A stretch of DNA of 64,000 nt from an uncultured Alphaproteobacteria bacterium (GCA_944391615.1 CALXUE010000002.1:1-64000), one strand, 5' to 3'. Positions 15,687 through 24,885 are shown, numbered from the stretch's first letter. Numbers and translations are program-made. The notes: generated by a model not told the origin, from the sequence alone.

Positions 15687-16973
15687 TTATTTAAAAGGAC
15701 TTGAAACCTCCGGCTCCAAAATCTGCACTTCTTCCTCAACTTCCGTAATATTTTCCGGAGCATTATTGTTTGGTTGAGCAGGAACAAGATTTTCGGCGGT
15801 TGAAGTCTGTTGCACTGGTTTATCTGCTTTCACATCAGGAGCAGGAGATTCGCTAGACTTGGAAGGAGCAGCCTTTGCCGAGGTTATTTTTTTGTTAAGA
15901 GCGGATTCTGTTTTGGGTTGGATGTTCAAGCCCAAAGCGGATTCTATGGCTTTTTGCTCCTGAGCTTTTTCATTTTTGGTCACAAGACCGAGTTCCGAAA
16001 TCACTTCCAGCTTGCGCAAATCTTTGGCCGCGGTCAAAATATCTTTAGCCGGAGCTTTAGGCTTCATCCGCACACGAGGCTCAGGCGGCAAAATAGCTTT
16101 AATAATAAGGTCGCGTTCTGCCGAAAATTCTTGCGGAGTAATGGCGCGAGCTTCCACGGCACCTTTAAGAGAATTAATACGCTCAATAATCAAATCCGGA
16201 GAAGGGACGGGGGCATTGATGCCAAAAGCAGGAGCTTTGTTGGTTAAAGGAAGAAGCCCGCCGATATTAGCTTGGCGAGCAGCTAAAAACTCTTGCTTAG
16301 TAATCATGTCTTTTTCTGCTAATTCTTTCATGATAAGAAAGCGGGAGATAACATTTTTTTCGTTGTCATCAAAAAGAACTTCAACGGCCTTAATATCGGC
16401 ATCGGCATCAGCTTGATTAGATGCGATAAGTTGTTGATTGCGCACAAATAAGGCCTCTTCCATAGCAGATTTTCCTTGACGGGCAGCCGCTTCCTTAGAA
16501 ATATTGAAGGTCATGGTGCCGTCTTTGTCTTCAATCATAAATTCGGATTGTTGCATATTGAGGCGGCGGAGTCTTTTTTTAGCAATATCAGACATTTTCT
16601 GAGGCGTTCCGTCCGTACTGCCGAGAATAGTTGTTTCATTTTCGCCGACAATAATCAAATCTTCATAATATTGGCGGGCGCGGTTAAGTCTGCCGAGTTT
16701 TTCATAGACCAAAGCCCCAACCATCAAAGCTTGTGGGTGACGAGGGTTTAGACGCAAGGCCTGAATAACATAATTTTCAGCCTCATCGAATTTTCCCTGA
16801 GAATAAGCCACGATGGCAAGTTCGGCATCACTATCGCCTTCCGTGCCATAAACTTCGCCCTTAAACCAACTATGGTTTGGCTTCTCATCAGATTGAGGCA
16901 AAGAACAAGCATTAAGAGCCAAAATTGAAACGACCCCGCACACGCTATATTTGAATAATAAAGAATGAACCAC
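15687..16973 (-). CDS. TPR-repeat lipoprotein with Pro/Ala-rich tail
   Basis: A 428-residue predicted lipoprotein. The best start is the GTG at 16973, six bases after AAGGAG; a TTG eight codons upstream lies before that ribosome site and is less likely. The signal peptide ends in the lipobox ALNAC. Residues ~45-110 form TPR-like helices (DAELAIVAYSQGKFDEAEN, then HPQALMVGALVYEKLGRL). A middle part has two similar helical segments, around RFLIMKELAEKDMITKQEFLAARQ and the later IERINSLKGAVEARAITPQEFSAERD; these resemble the SHOCT-like 'xITxxEFxxxR' short helix pairs. The C-terminal ~100 residues are low complexity and Ala/Pro/Lys/Glu-rich. A role in envelope assembly is inferred from the TPR and lipid anchor only. 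Confidence 0.75.
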   Translation of the reverse strand: MVHSLLFKYSVCGVVSILALNACSLPQSDEKPNHSWFKGEVYGTEGDSDAELAIVAYSQGKFDEAENYVIQALRLNPRHPQALMVGALVYEKLGRLNRARQYYEDLIIVGENETTILGSTDGTPQKMSDIAKKRLRRLNMQQSEFMIEDKDGTMTFNISKEAAARQGKSAMEEALFVRNQQLIASNQADADADIKAVEVLFDDNEKNVISRFLIMKELAEKDMITKQEFLAARQANIGGLLPLTNKAPAFGINAPVPSPDLIIERINSLKGAVEARAITPQEFSAERDLIIKAILPPEPRVRMKPKAPAKDILTAAKDLRKLEVISELGLVTKNEKAQEQKAIESALGLNIQPKTESALNKKITSAKAAPSKSSESPAPDVKADKPVQQTSTAENLVPAQPNNNAPENITEVEEEVQILEPEVSSPFK

Positions 16974-17079
16974 AACTTTCTCCTTTCCGAGCAACAAACG
17001 GAAAACATCAAAACTTACTCCACATAATAATAAATAAGTTAAAAGAATACAATAATTTTAATTGGGCTGTTAATTTTGC

Positions 17080-17107
17080 TTGATTTAAATAAAAAAATAT
17101 GTAGTAT
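17080..17107 (+). promoter_or_regulatory. candidate promoter for tRNA-Leu
   Basis: TTGATT (17080-17085), 16 bases, TAGTAT (17102-17107). The predicted start is about 10-15 bases before the mature tRNA. Confidence 0.45.
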
Positions 17108-17126
17108 TCAAGCAATAACACAAAAC

Positions 17127-17211
17127 GCAGACGTGGTGAAATTGGTAGACACGCCAGACTTAGGATCTGGTGGCGCGAGCTGTGAGAGTTCGAGTCTCTC
17201 CGTCTGCACCA
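17127..17211 (+). tRNA. tRNA-Leu (anticodon UAG)
   Basis: A full 85-base cloverleaf with encoded CCA. The acceptor stem GCAGACG (17127-17133) pairs with CGTCTGC (17201-17207). The anticodon stem CCAGA/TCTGG encloses the loop CTTAGGA, so the anticodon is UAG, reading CUA/CUN Leu codons. The long variable arm is of the Leu/Ser class, and the T loop is GTTCGAGTC-like. Eight T follow directly. The gene sits immediately upstream of tig, and may share its transcript. Confidence 0.97.
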
Positions 17212-17265
17212 TTTTTTTTGTTTAATGCAAAAGAATGGCAAGTATCAACCAAGAAAGAGAAAATA

Positions 17266-18681
17266 ATGAAAGTAACTGAGTTAAAATCTGAAGGTCTAAA
17301 AAGAGAATACAAAGTATCAATTCCGGCCGCTGATGTAGCCGCAAAAGTTGATGAGAAGTTGGCCCAAGTTGCCAAATCAGTTAAATTACCTGGGTTTCGC
17401 CCAGGAAAAGCTCCTTTGAGCATGATTAAACAAAAATACCAAGCATCGGTAATGGGTGATGTTTTGGATGATATGGTCAGAACCGGCTCAGAGAAGGTAA
17501 TAGCTGACAAAAAACTTCATCCCTCAATGATGCCATCCATCAAAATAAATTCATTCGGTGAAGGAAAAGACATTGAATTTGAAATGAATATGGAAGTTTT
17601 GCCTGAGATAAAACTCGGAGACATCACCAAATTGTCAATTGAAAAGCCGATGGCAGAAGTTCCAGCTGAAGAAATTGATAAGGCCTTGGGATATTTGGCC
17701 AAGTCTCGTCACGAAACCGTTAAGATTGAAGAAGACCGTGCCGCTCAAAAAGGCGACGTCGCTGTGATAGACTTTGTTGGCTCTGTTGACGGTGTTGAAT
17801 TCAAAGGCGGCAAAGGAGAAGGTTATTCGCTGGAGTTGGGTTCTGGCACATTTATTCCTGGATTTGAGGATCAGTTGGTTGGCAAAAAAGCAGGGGAAAA
17901 GGTAGATGTTAATGTTACTTTCCCAGAAAACTATCATGCCAAAGATTTGGCCGGAAAAGCAGCTGTATTTGCCGTTGAAGTTAAAGAACTTCGTAAAAAC
18001 AAAGAAGTTAAAATTGATGATGAGTTTGCCAAATCTTTAGGTGAGAAGAGCTTGGATGACCTGAAACAAAAAATTTCTGATCGTATTAAAGTTGATTATG
18101 AGGGCGCAGCGCGCTTGAAAATGAAACGCCAAATTTTGGATGCTTTGGATAAAGAATATTCATTTGAAGTACCAGAAAATTTGGTTGATGCTGAGTATAA
18201 AGGCATTTTAGCTCAGTATGAACAAGCCAAAAAATACAATCAGTTAGATGAAAGCGAAAAAGCTAAGTCTGAAGATGAGTTAAAACAAGAATATAAAGAT
18301 ATTGCAGTACGCCGTGTTAAATTGGGCTTGGTATTGTCAGAAATCGGAAAAGATGCAAAAATCAATATTGAAGCCGATGATATCAACAAGGCAATTATGA
18401 ATGAAGCCAGAAAATATCCGGGACAAGAACAAATTGTGTTGGATTATTATCTGAAGAACAAACAAGCTGTTGAGGCATTAAAGGCTCCGATTTTTGAAGA
18501 AAAAATTATTGACCACATTGTTTCAAAAGCCAATGTAGCCAACAAAACAGTAAGCGTTGAAGAATTGTATAGCTTTGACGAAGAAGAAAAGCCTGCTAAA
18601 AAGGCAGCTAAGAAGGCAGCCAAGGCTGAGAGTTCTGAAGAAGAAAAATCTTCAAAGAAAACAACAAAGAAAAGTGCTTAA
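17266..18681 (+). CDS. tig: trigger factor
   Basis: A ribosome-bound chaperone and prolyl isomerase meeting nascent chains at the exit tunnel. The start is the ATG at 17266 (ribosome site AAGAAAGAGA); the frame is open further upstream only through the tRNA. The 471 residues comprise the N-terminal ribosome-binding domain with signature GFRPGKAP (43-50), an FKBP-type isomerase domain (about 155-240, VAVIDFVGSVDG to VNVTFPENY), and the helical C-terminal arm. The last ~35 residues are a Lys/Ala/Glu/Ser low-complexity tail (KKAAKKAAKAE and following), absent from E. coli TF but seen in some alphaproteobacteria. The usual neighbours clpP and clpX lie 18 kb away. A strong terminator follows. Confidence 0.95.
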   Translation: MKVTELKSEGLKREYKVSIPAADVAAKVDEKLAQVAKSVKLPGFRPGKAPLSMIKQKYQASVMGDVLDDMVRTGSEKVIADKKLHPSMMPSIKINSFGEGKDIEFEMNMEVLPEIKLGDITKLSIEKPMAEVPAEEIDKALGYLAKSRHETVKIEEDRAAQKGDVAVIDFVGSVDGVEFKGGKGEGYSLELGSGTFIPGFEDQLVGKKAGEKVDVNVTFPENYHAKDLAGKAAVFAVEVKELRKNKEVKIDDEFAKSLGEKSLDDLKQKISDRIKVDYEGAARLKMKRQILDALDKEYSFEVPENLVDAEYKGILAQYEQAKKYNQLDESEKAKSEDELKQEYKDIAVRRVKLGLVLSEIGKDAKINIEADDINKAIMNEARKYPGQEQIVLDYYLKNKQAVEALKAPIFEEKIIDHIVSKANVANKTVSVEELYSFDEEEKPAKKAAKKAAKAESSEEEKSSKKTTKKSA

Positions 18682-18701
18682 TTAAAGTTAAGCTTTAAGA
18701 T

Positions 18702-18730
18702 AAACGGGGACGTTTGTTCCCGTTTTTTTT
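18702..18730 (+). terminator. intrinsic terminator after tig
   Basis: AAACGGGGA (18702-18710) pairs with TTCCCGTTT (18717-18725, one G:T pair), in a run of nine or more T. Confidence 0.85.
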
Positions 18731-18755
18731 TGTAATTACTTTATAAGTAACATAC

Positions 18756-18784
18756 AAAAAAGGCTCTGAAATAAATCAGAGCCT
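18756..18784 (-). terminator. intrinsic terminator after the rubrerythrin gene
   Basis: AGGCTCTGA (18761-18769) pairs perfectly with TCAGAGCCT (18776-18784). On the minus strand it is followed by TTTTT. Confidence 0.8.
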
Positions 18785-18807
18785 CGGAGCTAGAAAAGAT
18801 AAAATAA

Positions 18808-19347
18808 TTAGAACTTTTCTTGCAATTCAAAGAAATAAGCTTGCGGATGATCGCAAACAGGGCATTTTTCCGGTGCCTTCGGGCTTTCCACACGGTGACC
18901 GCAGTTAGCACATTCCCAAATAACTTTTGTCGGACGTTCAAAAACTTTGCCGTCAACAAGAGCGTTTAAGAGAGCCTGATATCTTTCTTCGTGTCCTTTT
19001 TCAATTTGAGCCACAGCTTCAAAGAGGTAAGCAATTTTAGTAAAACCTTCTTCATGAGCTTCTTTAGCCATACGTTGATACATATCGGTCCATTCATAAT
19101 TTTCGCCGGCAGCAGCATCTTTAAGATTAGAGATAGTGTCAGAAATTTCACCGCCGTTTAAGAGTTTGAACCAAATTTTAGCATGCTCTTTTTCATTATT
19201 GGCTGTTTGTTCAAATTTATCAGCGATAATGTTGTATCCTTCTTTTTTAGCCTTCGAAGCATAATAGGTATATTTATTGCGGGCCATAGATTCGCCGGCA
19301 AAGGCTTCTTTGAGGTTTTTTTCGGTTTTAGAACCTTTTAATTCCAT
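18808..19347 (-). CDS. rbr: rubrerythrin
   Basis: A non-heme di-iron peroxidase that reduces H2O2 in anaerobes and microaerophiles. The 179 residues give a ferritin-like four-helix part (about 1-140) with the repeated ExxH ligands ([10 protein letters not shown] and [10 protein letters not shown]), and a C-terminal rubredoxin-type domain with CANC and CPVC pairs. The ribosome site AAGGAG is strong. It lies 12 bases after perR on the same strand, so the pair form an operon, probably repressed by PerR through the operator at 19781-19799. The electron donor is not in the window. The family assignment is clear. Confidence 0.95.
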   Translation of the reverse strand: MELKGSKTEKNLKEAFAGESMARNKYTYYASKAKKEGYNIIADKFEQTANNEKEHAKIWFKLLNGGEISDTISNLKDAAAGENYEWTDMYQRMAKEAHEEGFTKIAYLFEAVAQIEKGHEERYQALLNALVDGKVFERPTKVIWECANCGHRVESPKAPEKCPVCDHPQAYFFELQEKF

Positions 19348-19359
19348 AATTTAATCTCC

Positions 19360-19740
19360 TTAATTAGATTTTTGACAATCAGAACAAAGTCCTTTAAATG
19401 TCAACTCGGTGGATTGAGCCTCCAAACCTGTAAAAGATTTAAGCTTTTGTTCCAAATCTTCAGCGACATTGTAAGGAACATCATACACTTTATTGCAGCA
19501 AGTGCAAATAAAATGATAGTGTTTTTCAACACAATGGTCATAATGGACAGCGCCATCCAGACCAGAAATTTTGCGAATAGAGCCGTTATCAACCAATTGA
19601 TTAAGGTTGCGATAAACGGTTGCCAGACTGATAGAAGGCATAAGGGGGCGTACAAGCTCATAGAGTTTGTCGGCAGTAGGATGAATGGGATTTTGCCGCA
19701 AAACATCCAAAATAAGTTCCCTTTGCTTAGAAAAGTTCAT
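19360..19740 (-). CDS. perR: Fur-family regulator, PerR-like
   Basis: A 126-residue metal-dependent repressor. The winged-helix part has SLATVYRNLNQLVDNG (38-53); the dimerisation part has two CxxC pairs (Cys79/Cys82 and Cys119/Cys122) for structural zinc, and an HYDHC-EKHYHF region for the regulatory metal. Overall length and the partner genes (rubrerythrin, flavodiiron protein) favour a peroxide sensor (PerR) over an iron sensor (Fur), but sequence alone does not settle this. It is first in the perR-rubrerythrin unit, divergent from the flavodiiron gene, and a Fur-box-like palindrome overlaps its own predicted -10, suggesting autoregulation. Confidence 0.88.
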   Translation of the reverse strand: MNFSKQRELILDVLRQNPIHPTADKLYELVRPLMPSISLATVYRNLNQLVDNGSIRKISGLDGAVHYDHCVEKHYHFICTCCNKVYDVPYNVAEDLEQKLKSFTGLEAQSTELTFKGLCSDCQKSN

Positions 19741-19780
19741 AAAAAAATCCTGACAGAGAAAAGCAGAGTTTAATAAAAAT

Positions 19781-19799
19781 GATAATGATTATTATTATC
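19781..19799. promoter_or_regulatory. Fur/PerR box operator
   Basis: GATAATGATTATTATTATC matches the classic 19-base Fur box at 17 of 19 positions (by eye). It sits between divergent perR and the flavodiiron gene and overlaps the perR -10. Confidence 0.75.
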
Positions 19800-19820
19800 A
19801 ATAAAAATTTATGTTGTCAA
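19792..19820 (-). promoter_or_regulatory. perR-rubrerythrin promoter
   Basis: Minus strand: TTGACA (19820-19815), 17 bases, TAATAA (19797-19792). The -35 is a perfect consensus, and the -10 lies inside the operator. Confidence 0.6.
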
Positions 19821-19875
19821 TTCGAAAATTGCATATTATGTATATAAAAAAACAAAAACAACAAAGGAGACAAAA

Positions 19876-21060
19876 ATGAACGGCGTTGAGATAAAAAAAG
19901 ACATCTATTGGGTAGGTGCCAAAGATTGGAATTTGCAGGAGTTTCACGGCTATGCCACTCCGCACGGCTCAACCTATAACTCATATTTGATTATGGATGA
20001 AAAAATCACATTGGTTGATGGCGTTAAGCATTATATGGTCAATGAACAAATCGAAAGAGTAAAAAGCCTGACCGATTTTTCAAAGATAGCATATATTGTG
20101 GTCAACCATGTCGAAATGGATCACTCCGGCAGTATTCCACAGTTAATGAAATTAGCGCCGCAAGCAACCATTATCACCAATTCAGCCGGCAAGCAGGCAT
20201 TAGAAGCCCACTTTGATACCACGGGTTGGAATTATCAAATAATCAAGATGGGAGATAGCGTTTCAATCGGCAAAAGAACCTTAACGTTTATGACCACGCC
20301 GATGCTGCATTGGCCGGATTCGATGATGACGTATGTTAAGGAAGATAAGTTGCTGTTGCCAAATGACGGATTCGGACAACACTATTGCGGGAATGAGCTG
20401 TTTTTCAAGGACGCACCGAGAGAGATTGTTTTGCACGATGCACAAAGCTACTTTGCCAACATTTTGTATCCTTACGTTGCACAAGCAGAAAAGGCCTTAC
20501 AAACAGCCGCAAGCTTGAATTTGGATATAGATATGATTGCCCCGTCGCATGGTTTGATTTGGAGCGGTAAGGAAGAAGTTGAATTAATCCTCGGCTTGTA
20601 TGATGAATGGGCAAAAGGTGAAAATAAGGGCAAAGCCGTTATCGTGTATGACACCATGTGGGGTGCAACTGAAAAACTGGCCGAAACGGCAATGAGCGTA
20701 TTTCAGGATGCAGGTATTCCGGTTAGCAAATATTGCTTAAGAGTACATGAAATGTCAGAGATAATAGCTGCATTTCCGGATGCAGAATATGTCTTGATAG
20801 GCAACCCGACCTTGAACAACCAGCTTTATCCGAGAGTTGCAGGTTTTGTAACATATCTGCGCGGCTTGGCACCGAAAGGTAAAAAAGGCTTGGCATTTGG
20901 CTCTTATGGCTGGAAACCGGGGGTGGTTAAGCAGATTCAATCTGTATTTGAAGAGCTTGGCTGGCAAACGGTTGAACCTTTTGATGAAAAATACACGCCA
21001 AAGTCAGATGTTTTGGAGCGTTTCAAAGAACGTGTTAAAGAGTTGATAGCCTTGAAGTAA
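19876..21060 (+). CDS. flavodiiron protein (A-type flavoprotein, O2/NO reductase)
   Basis: A cytoplasmic enzyme that reduces O2 to water or NO to N2O, protecting anaerobic enzymes. The 394 residues hold an N-terminal metallo-beta-lactamase-like di-iron domain with HVEMDHSG (His78, Glu80, Asp82, His83), LHWPDSM, the Asp in LPNDGFG, and APSHGLIW; a flavodoxin domain begins at about residue 253 (IVYDTMWGATEKLAETA) and binds FMN. There is no C-terminal rubredoxin, so it is class A and needs a separate donor. The ribosome site AAAGGAG is strong. It is divergent from perR across a Fur-box-like site, so peroxide or iron control is likely. Whether O2 or NO is the natural substrate cannot be told. Confidence 0.93.
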   Translation: MNGVEIKKDIYWVGAKDWNLQEFHGYATPHGSTYNSYLIMDEKITLVDGVKHYMVNEQIERVKSLTDFSKIAYIVVNHVEMDHSGSIPQLMKLAPQATIITNSAGKQALEAHFDTTGWNYQIIKMGDSVSIGKRTLTFMTTPMLHWPDSMMTYVKEDKLLLPNDGFGQHYCGNELFFKDAPREIVLHDAQSYFANILYPYVAQAEKALQTAASLNLDIDMIAPSHGLIWSGKEEVELILGLYDEWAKGENKGKAVIVYDTMWGATEKLAETAMSVFQDAGIPVSKYCLRVHEMSEIIAAFPDAEYVLIGNPTLNNQLYPRVAGFVTYLRGLAPKGKKGLAFGSYGWKPGVVKQIQSVFEELGWQTVEPFDEKYTPKSDVLERFKERVKELIALK

Positions 21061-21067
21061 TAAAAGG

Positions 21068-21102
21068 AAAAGTGCTAAGGTTCAAGCTTTAGCACTTTTT
21101 TT
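21068..21102. terminator. terminator after the flavodiiron gene
   Basis: AAAGTGCTAA (21068-21077) pairs with TTAGCACTTT (21089-21098), followed by more T. The hairpin contains the stop codon of the convergent hydE gene. Confidence 0.75.
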
Positions 21103-22119
21103 GTGCGAACCATAATCTTGACCAACTGTCCGTCCGATAGAAAAGAGCTTTTGCTTAAAGGCGGCAAGAGCATTTTGTGATGCAAGATTAGTGTTAGATT
21201 TTCCGGGGTAAAGTTCATAATATTGCCGCACATCGGAAAGTGTAACATTAGGCATAATCACATTAGCGCCGGATTGCAGGGCTTTGAGCTGCCCGTTTGG
21301 TTCAAGAGTTTCCATAGCGGTAGTGGCCGGAATGTTAATATCTGGCAAAACAAGGCGTGTAAGAGCCATAACCTTGCAAGCAAGCGTAAAAGTTCCGCCT
21401 TTGGCTTGGGCAAGGGGTGTATCAGGATGAGGAATAAGCGGACCGATTCCAACCATATCTGCGCCGATTTCTTTGAAGAAGAGAATATCATCGGCAAGGG
21501 ATTCGATTGTCTGATTGGGCAGACCGACCAAACAACCCGTTCCTGTTTCAAGTCCGATAGATTTAATGTCGTATAAGCATTGCTTACGGTTTTCCCAAGA
21601 CATATCGGGGTCGTATTTTTCATAAAGAGCTTTGTCGGTTGTCTCAATACGGAGAAGAAAACGGTCACATCCTGCATTTTTATAAGCAAGATATTCGCCA
21701 TAAGTTTTTTCACCGATGCTGAGTGTTATGGCAGTGTCTAGAGTTTTTATGCGGCGAATAAGAGCACAAAGCCTTTCTTTTGTAAACCACAAATCCTCTC
21801 CCGACTGAAGAACGATAGTCTTAAACCCGAGTTGTGTAACGGCATGTTCTGCAAGACGAAATATCGTGTCTTCATCTAACCGATAACGAACAATATTTTT
21901 ATTATCGCGTCGCAACCCGCAATAACAACAGTTGTTGTGGCAGATGTTAGAAAATTCAATAAGCGCGCGCAGCTGAATATCATCTCCGACAAATTTTTTG
22001 CGGACTTCATCGGCGGCTTTGAACAAAATTTCATTGCAATCGTCATTACTCAGCAAAGAAACAATTTCTTGCTTGTTAAGTTGATGGGAAAAAATAGCTT
22101 TACAAATTAAATTATACAC
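21082..22119 (-). CDS. hydE: [FeFe]-hydrogenase maturase HydE (radical SAM)
   Basis: A radical SAM enzyme required, with HydF and HydG, to build the H-cluster of [FeFe] hydrogenases. The 345-residue protein starts at GTG (22119), seven bases after AGGGAG. The cluster motif is CHNNCCYC (Cys60, Cys64, Cys67), followed by the HydE-like GLRRDNKNIVRYR and later IVLQSGEDLWF, RIETTDKALYEKY and GIGPLIPHPDTPL. These separate it from BioB and PylB relatives, though not beyond doubt by eye. No hydF, hydG or hydrogenase subunit is in the window. It lies beside the oxygen-defence genes and is divergent from malQ. It implies H2 metabolism, unusual for alphaproteobacteria. Confidence 0.87.
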   Translation of the reverse strand: MYNLICKAIFSHQLNKQEIVSLLSNDDCNEILFKAADEVRKKFVGDDIQLRALIEFSNICHNNCCYCGLRRDNKNIVRYRLDEDTIFRLAEHAVTQLGFKTIVLQSGEDLWFTKERLCALIRRIKTLDTAITLSIGEKTYGEYLAYKNAGCDRFLLRIETTDKALYEKYDPDMSWENRKQCLYDIKSIGLETGTGCLVGLPNQTIESLADDILFFKEIGADMVGIGPLIPHPDTPLAQAKGGTFTLACKVMALTRLVLPDINIPATTAMETLEPNGQLKALQSGANVIMPNVTLSDVRQYYELYPGKSNTNLASQNALAAFKQKLFSIGRTVGQDYGSHKKSAKA

Positions 22120-22248
22120 AACAAAACTCCCTGCAAACAGAACAAAATTATAGGCAAATAAACCATAAAATCAACTAAAAAACAACGGATTATAAAAATA
22201 AGATTTTATACGGCTTAAAGAATGTAAAAAAATAAGTTTTTAGAGTGT

Positions 22249-22277
22249 TTGACGATTATAAAGTCTGTCTGTATATT
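22249..22277 (+). promoter_or_regulatory. sigma-70 promoter for malQ
   Basis: TTGACG (22249-22254), 17 bases, TATATT (22272-22277). Five of six matches at both boxes. Confidence 0.6.
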
Positions 22278-22320
22278 AAAAACATTATACGACAATAAAA
22301 GATAAATATTAGGGAAATTT

Positions 22321-24885
22321 ATGATTCTGGAAGATAAAATTTGCCATCTGGCACACTTGTACGGAATAGAGCTTCATACCTCAATTGATAATAAAATATA
22401 TTTGTTGCAGTCAATTGGTATCCTTCCGCAAGAGTTCGACATAAATGATAAAAACAATGTTTTTAATAATGTTAAAAAATTGGATGAAATCATCAAAGAA
22501 AGGGTAGATTCCGAATTTGTAAATATCGTGCATCAGGTCTCGGTTTTAAGAAAAAACAGAGTTAAAGAGCTGATAATTTCACTACCGGATAATGTCAAAG
22601 ACATTAAATGGACATTAACGGAAGAAGAAGGAAACGTCTATAACGGAAAGGACGCCGTAAGTTCCCTTGAAAAAGTCAAAAATAAAGACGGAGAAGATTG
22701 TACAAGGGAAATAGATGGAACGGTTTATAGAAAATACAAATTCAAATTTCCGTTTGATGTAGAGTTGGGGTACCATGAAGTTCAGTTTTCATATATCGAT
22801 CCCAAAAACGGACATTTAGTGGTGGACAATTCGCGAGTAATTTCGGCACCTGAAAAATGTTATGACCGATTAGGTGTCAATGAGGGCAAAAAAACATGGG
22901 GTGTTCCCGTTCAACTCTATGAGCAAGTATCTGAAAACAATTTAGGCATAGGCAATTTTAGCGATTTGGCACAAATAGGCAATACCTTAGGGCGGAATGG
23001 TGCGGGCATTATGGGGGTAAACCCTTTACACGCCATGCGCGACGATTATCCAGAAAACGCCAGCCCTTATAGTCCGGACAGCCGAATGTTTTATAATTAC
23101 ATATATTTGGATGTAACAGCGGTTAAAGATTTTTCCGAAAATCAAGATATCATAAGCTACTATCATAGCCCGGAATTTCAAGAAAAAATCAATAAAAATA
23201 GGCGAAAAGGCTATGTAGATTATGCGACCACGCAAGAGCTTTTGGATGATATATTGTGGAAATGTTATGATAAATTTTCATCAGATAAAAAAAGTGAGGA
23301 TTATAAAAGATTTTGCGTTTATTGCGATGATAAAGGCGAAGATTTGGAAAAATATGCCACATTTCGAGCCTTGTGTAAGGTAATGTCCCAGCAAAATCCG
23401 GCGCCCGTCAATTGGCATCAGTGGCCTAAGGCATACAAAAATCCCAATTCTCCGGAAGTAATAAAATTTGAAACAGAAAACAGACGGCTGATAAATTTTT
23501 ATAAATATACGCAATACCAGTGCGACAAACAACTCGAAAGAGTCCAAGAAACATGCTTAAGTTCAGGCATGAAGATAGGTTTGTATACGGACCAATCCGT
23601 AGGAGGATCGTGCTTTGGATTTGAGGCATGGTACCAGCCGGATTTATATATGAAGGCCTCGGCCGGTGCACCGCCTGACATATTGAGCCAAAACGGTCAG
23701 ATATGGAATGTTGTAGGTTTTAATCCAATAAAATTAAGAGAAAAGGGCTATGAACCATATTCAAAGATTATGCGTGCGAGTATGAAATATGCCGGATGCA
23801 CGCGCATAGACCATGTTCTGCAATTACAAAGATTATATATGGTTCCACACGGACATCAAGCGGTGGACGGAGCCTTTATATATTATAATTTTGATGAGCT
23901 GATGGCGATAGTAGCACTAGAAAGCCACCGCAACAAAACGATGGTGATAGGAGAAGACTTGGGGATGTTACCGGAAGGTTTTCGCCCTAAGTTGGAAGAT
24001 TTCGGAATATTATCCTATCGAGTTTTACCTTTTGAGCGTGAATGGGGCTTTAAGAGCGGCCACGGTACAAATGCGATGAAACACCCCAATGAATATCCGG
24101 TTGCTTCGGTATGTGCCACCTCAACGCATGACACACCGCCGTTGGATTGCCAGTGGAATGTGCAGGATGTATATTTGAAACGCAAATTAGGCTTTATCAG
24201 TGAGGCGCAAGCTAATGATAAGTTTGAGCAGTACGCCACACAAAGAGAGGCTCTAAATTATGCCTTAACGGAAAAAGGTTGTTGGCAAAGAGTAGGAGGA
24301 GTTCCTTGCAATGCGCCGCGCCAACAGGCCGCCACCATACCGGATAAATATGAACAAGCCGTTGTAGATTATTTAGGCCAAAGCAATTCAGCCATAATGC
24401 TGTTACCATTTTCAGATATTTTCGGAACCAAAGAAATGGGCAATATTCCCGGAATAACAGAATTAGCAATTTCGGAAAAAGAAACAATGTTAGATATACA
24501 TATGAATAAAGCATACCCGAATTGGCGTAAAAAAATGCATATACCGGTTGAACATATAGACAAAGTTCCTGCGTTTAAGGAGATTGCCAAAATAGCCAAC
24601 GGATATCGCTCAGATGGCAATGATGGAAAAGGACGCTATTATCAATTTAATCGTATGGGAGAAGAAAAAGCCCCAGTGATAGATTTTGAGAGGTATTATG
24701 GATTATATGAAAGAATAAAAGGACAACAAAAATTTGAGCAAGAAAATATAATCCGTTCAAGATATAGTCCAAAGTTTAGCAATCATCTGGAAAAATTGAC
24801 AGGAAAGGCAAAAAATTATTATAACAATCAAAGATTATCCTATAAAGAATATATAATAAATCAAAAAATATTAGGAGGAAGATGA
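22321..24885 (+). CDS. malQ: 4-alpha-glucanotransferase (amylomaltase, GH77)
   Basis: Transfers alpha-1,4-glucan segments between maltodextrins; used in glycogen or maltodextrin metabolism in the cytoplasm. The 854 residues are long for MalQ: residues ~1-190 are an N-terminal extension, and the GH77 barrel begins at about WGVPVQLYEQ (~198). Visible family motifs are SPYSPDSRMFYNYIYLD, IGLYTDQSVGGSCFGFEAW, GAPPDILSQNGQIW, RIDHVLQLQRLY (with the nucleophile Asp), GEDLG (acid/base Glu) and STHDTPPL. About 120 residues follow the catalytic core. The ATG has AGGGA upstream and a good promoter. No glycogen genes are adjacent, and a terminator follows, so it is monocistronic. Confidence 0.92.
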   Translation: MILEDKICHLAHLYGIELHTSIDNKIYLLQSIGILPQEFDINDKNNVFNNVKKLDEIIKERVDSEFVNIVHQVSVLRKNRVKELIISLPDNVKDIKWTLTEEEGNVYNGKDAVSSLEKVKNKDGEDCTREIDGTVYRKYKFKFPFDVELGYHEVQFSYIDPKNGHLVVDNSRVISAPEKCYDRLGVNEGKKTWGVPVQLYEQVSENNLGIGNFSDLAQIGNTLGRNGAGIMGVNPLHAMRDDYPENASPYSPDSRMFYNYIYLDVTAVKDFSENQDIISYYHSPEFQEKINKNRRKGYVDYATTQELLDDILWKCYDKFSSDKKSEDYKRFCVYCDDKGEDLEKYATFRALCKVMSQQNPAPVNWHQWPKAYKNPNSPEVIKFETENRRLINFYKYTQYQCDKQLERVQETCLSSGMKIGLYTDQSVGGSCFGFEAWYQPDLYMKASAGAPPDILSQNGQIWNVVGFNPIKLREKGYEPYSKIMRASMKYAGCTRIDHVLQLQRLYMVPHGHQAVDGAFIYYNFDELMAIVALESHRNKTMVIGEDLGMLPEGFRPKLEDFGILSYRVLPFEREWGFKSGHGTNAMKHPNEYPVASVCATSTHDTPPLDCQWNVQDVYLKRKLGFISEAQANDKFEQYATQREALNYALTEKGCWQRVGGVPCNAPRQQAATIPDKYEQAVVDYLGQSNSAIMLLPFSDIFGTKEMGNIPGITELAISEKETMLDIHMNKAYPNWRKKMHIPVEHIDKVPAFKEIAKIANGYRSDGNDGKGRYYQFNRMGEEKAPVIDFERYYGLYERIKGQQKFEQENIIRSRYSPKFSNHLEKLTGKAKNYYNNQRLSYKEYIINQKILGGR

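Noticed and set aside
15810..16247. Long opposite-strand reading frames inside the TPR lipoprotein gene
   Set aside because: They overlap a gene with clear lipobox and TPR, lack ribosome sites and read as low-complexity antisense.
17170..17265. An upstream in-frame extension of trigger factor
   Set aside because: It would translate part of the tRNA-Leu gene; the ATG at 17266 has a ribosome site and the conserved N terminus.
21082..22119. Biotin synthase or PylB as alternative for hydE
   Set aside because: Segments after the CxxxCxxC motif (GLRRDNKN, LQSGED, RIETTDKALYEK) fit HydE better, and no biotin or pyrrolysine genes are near.
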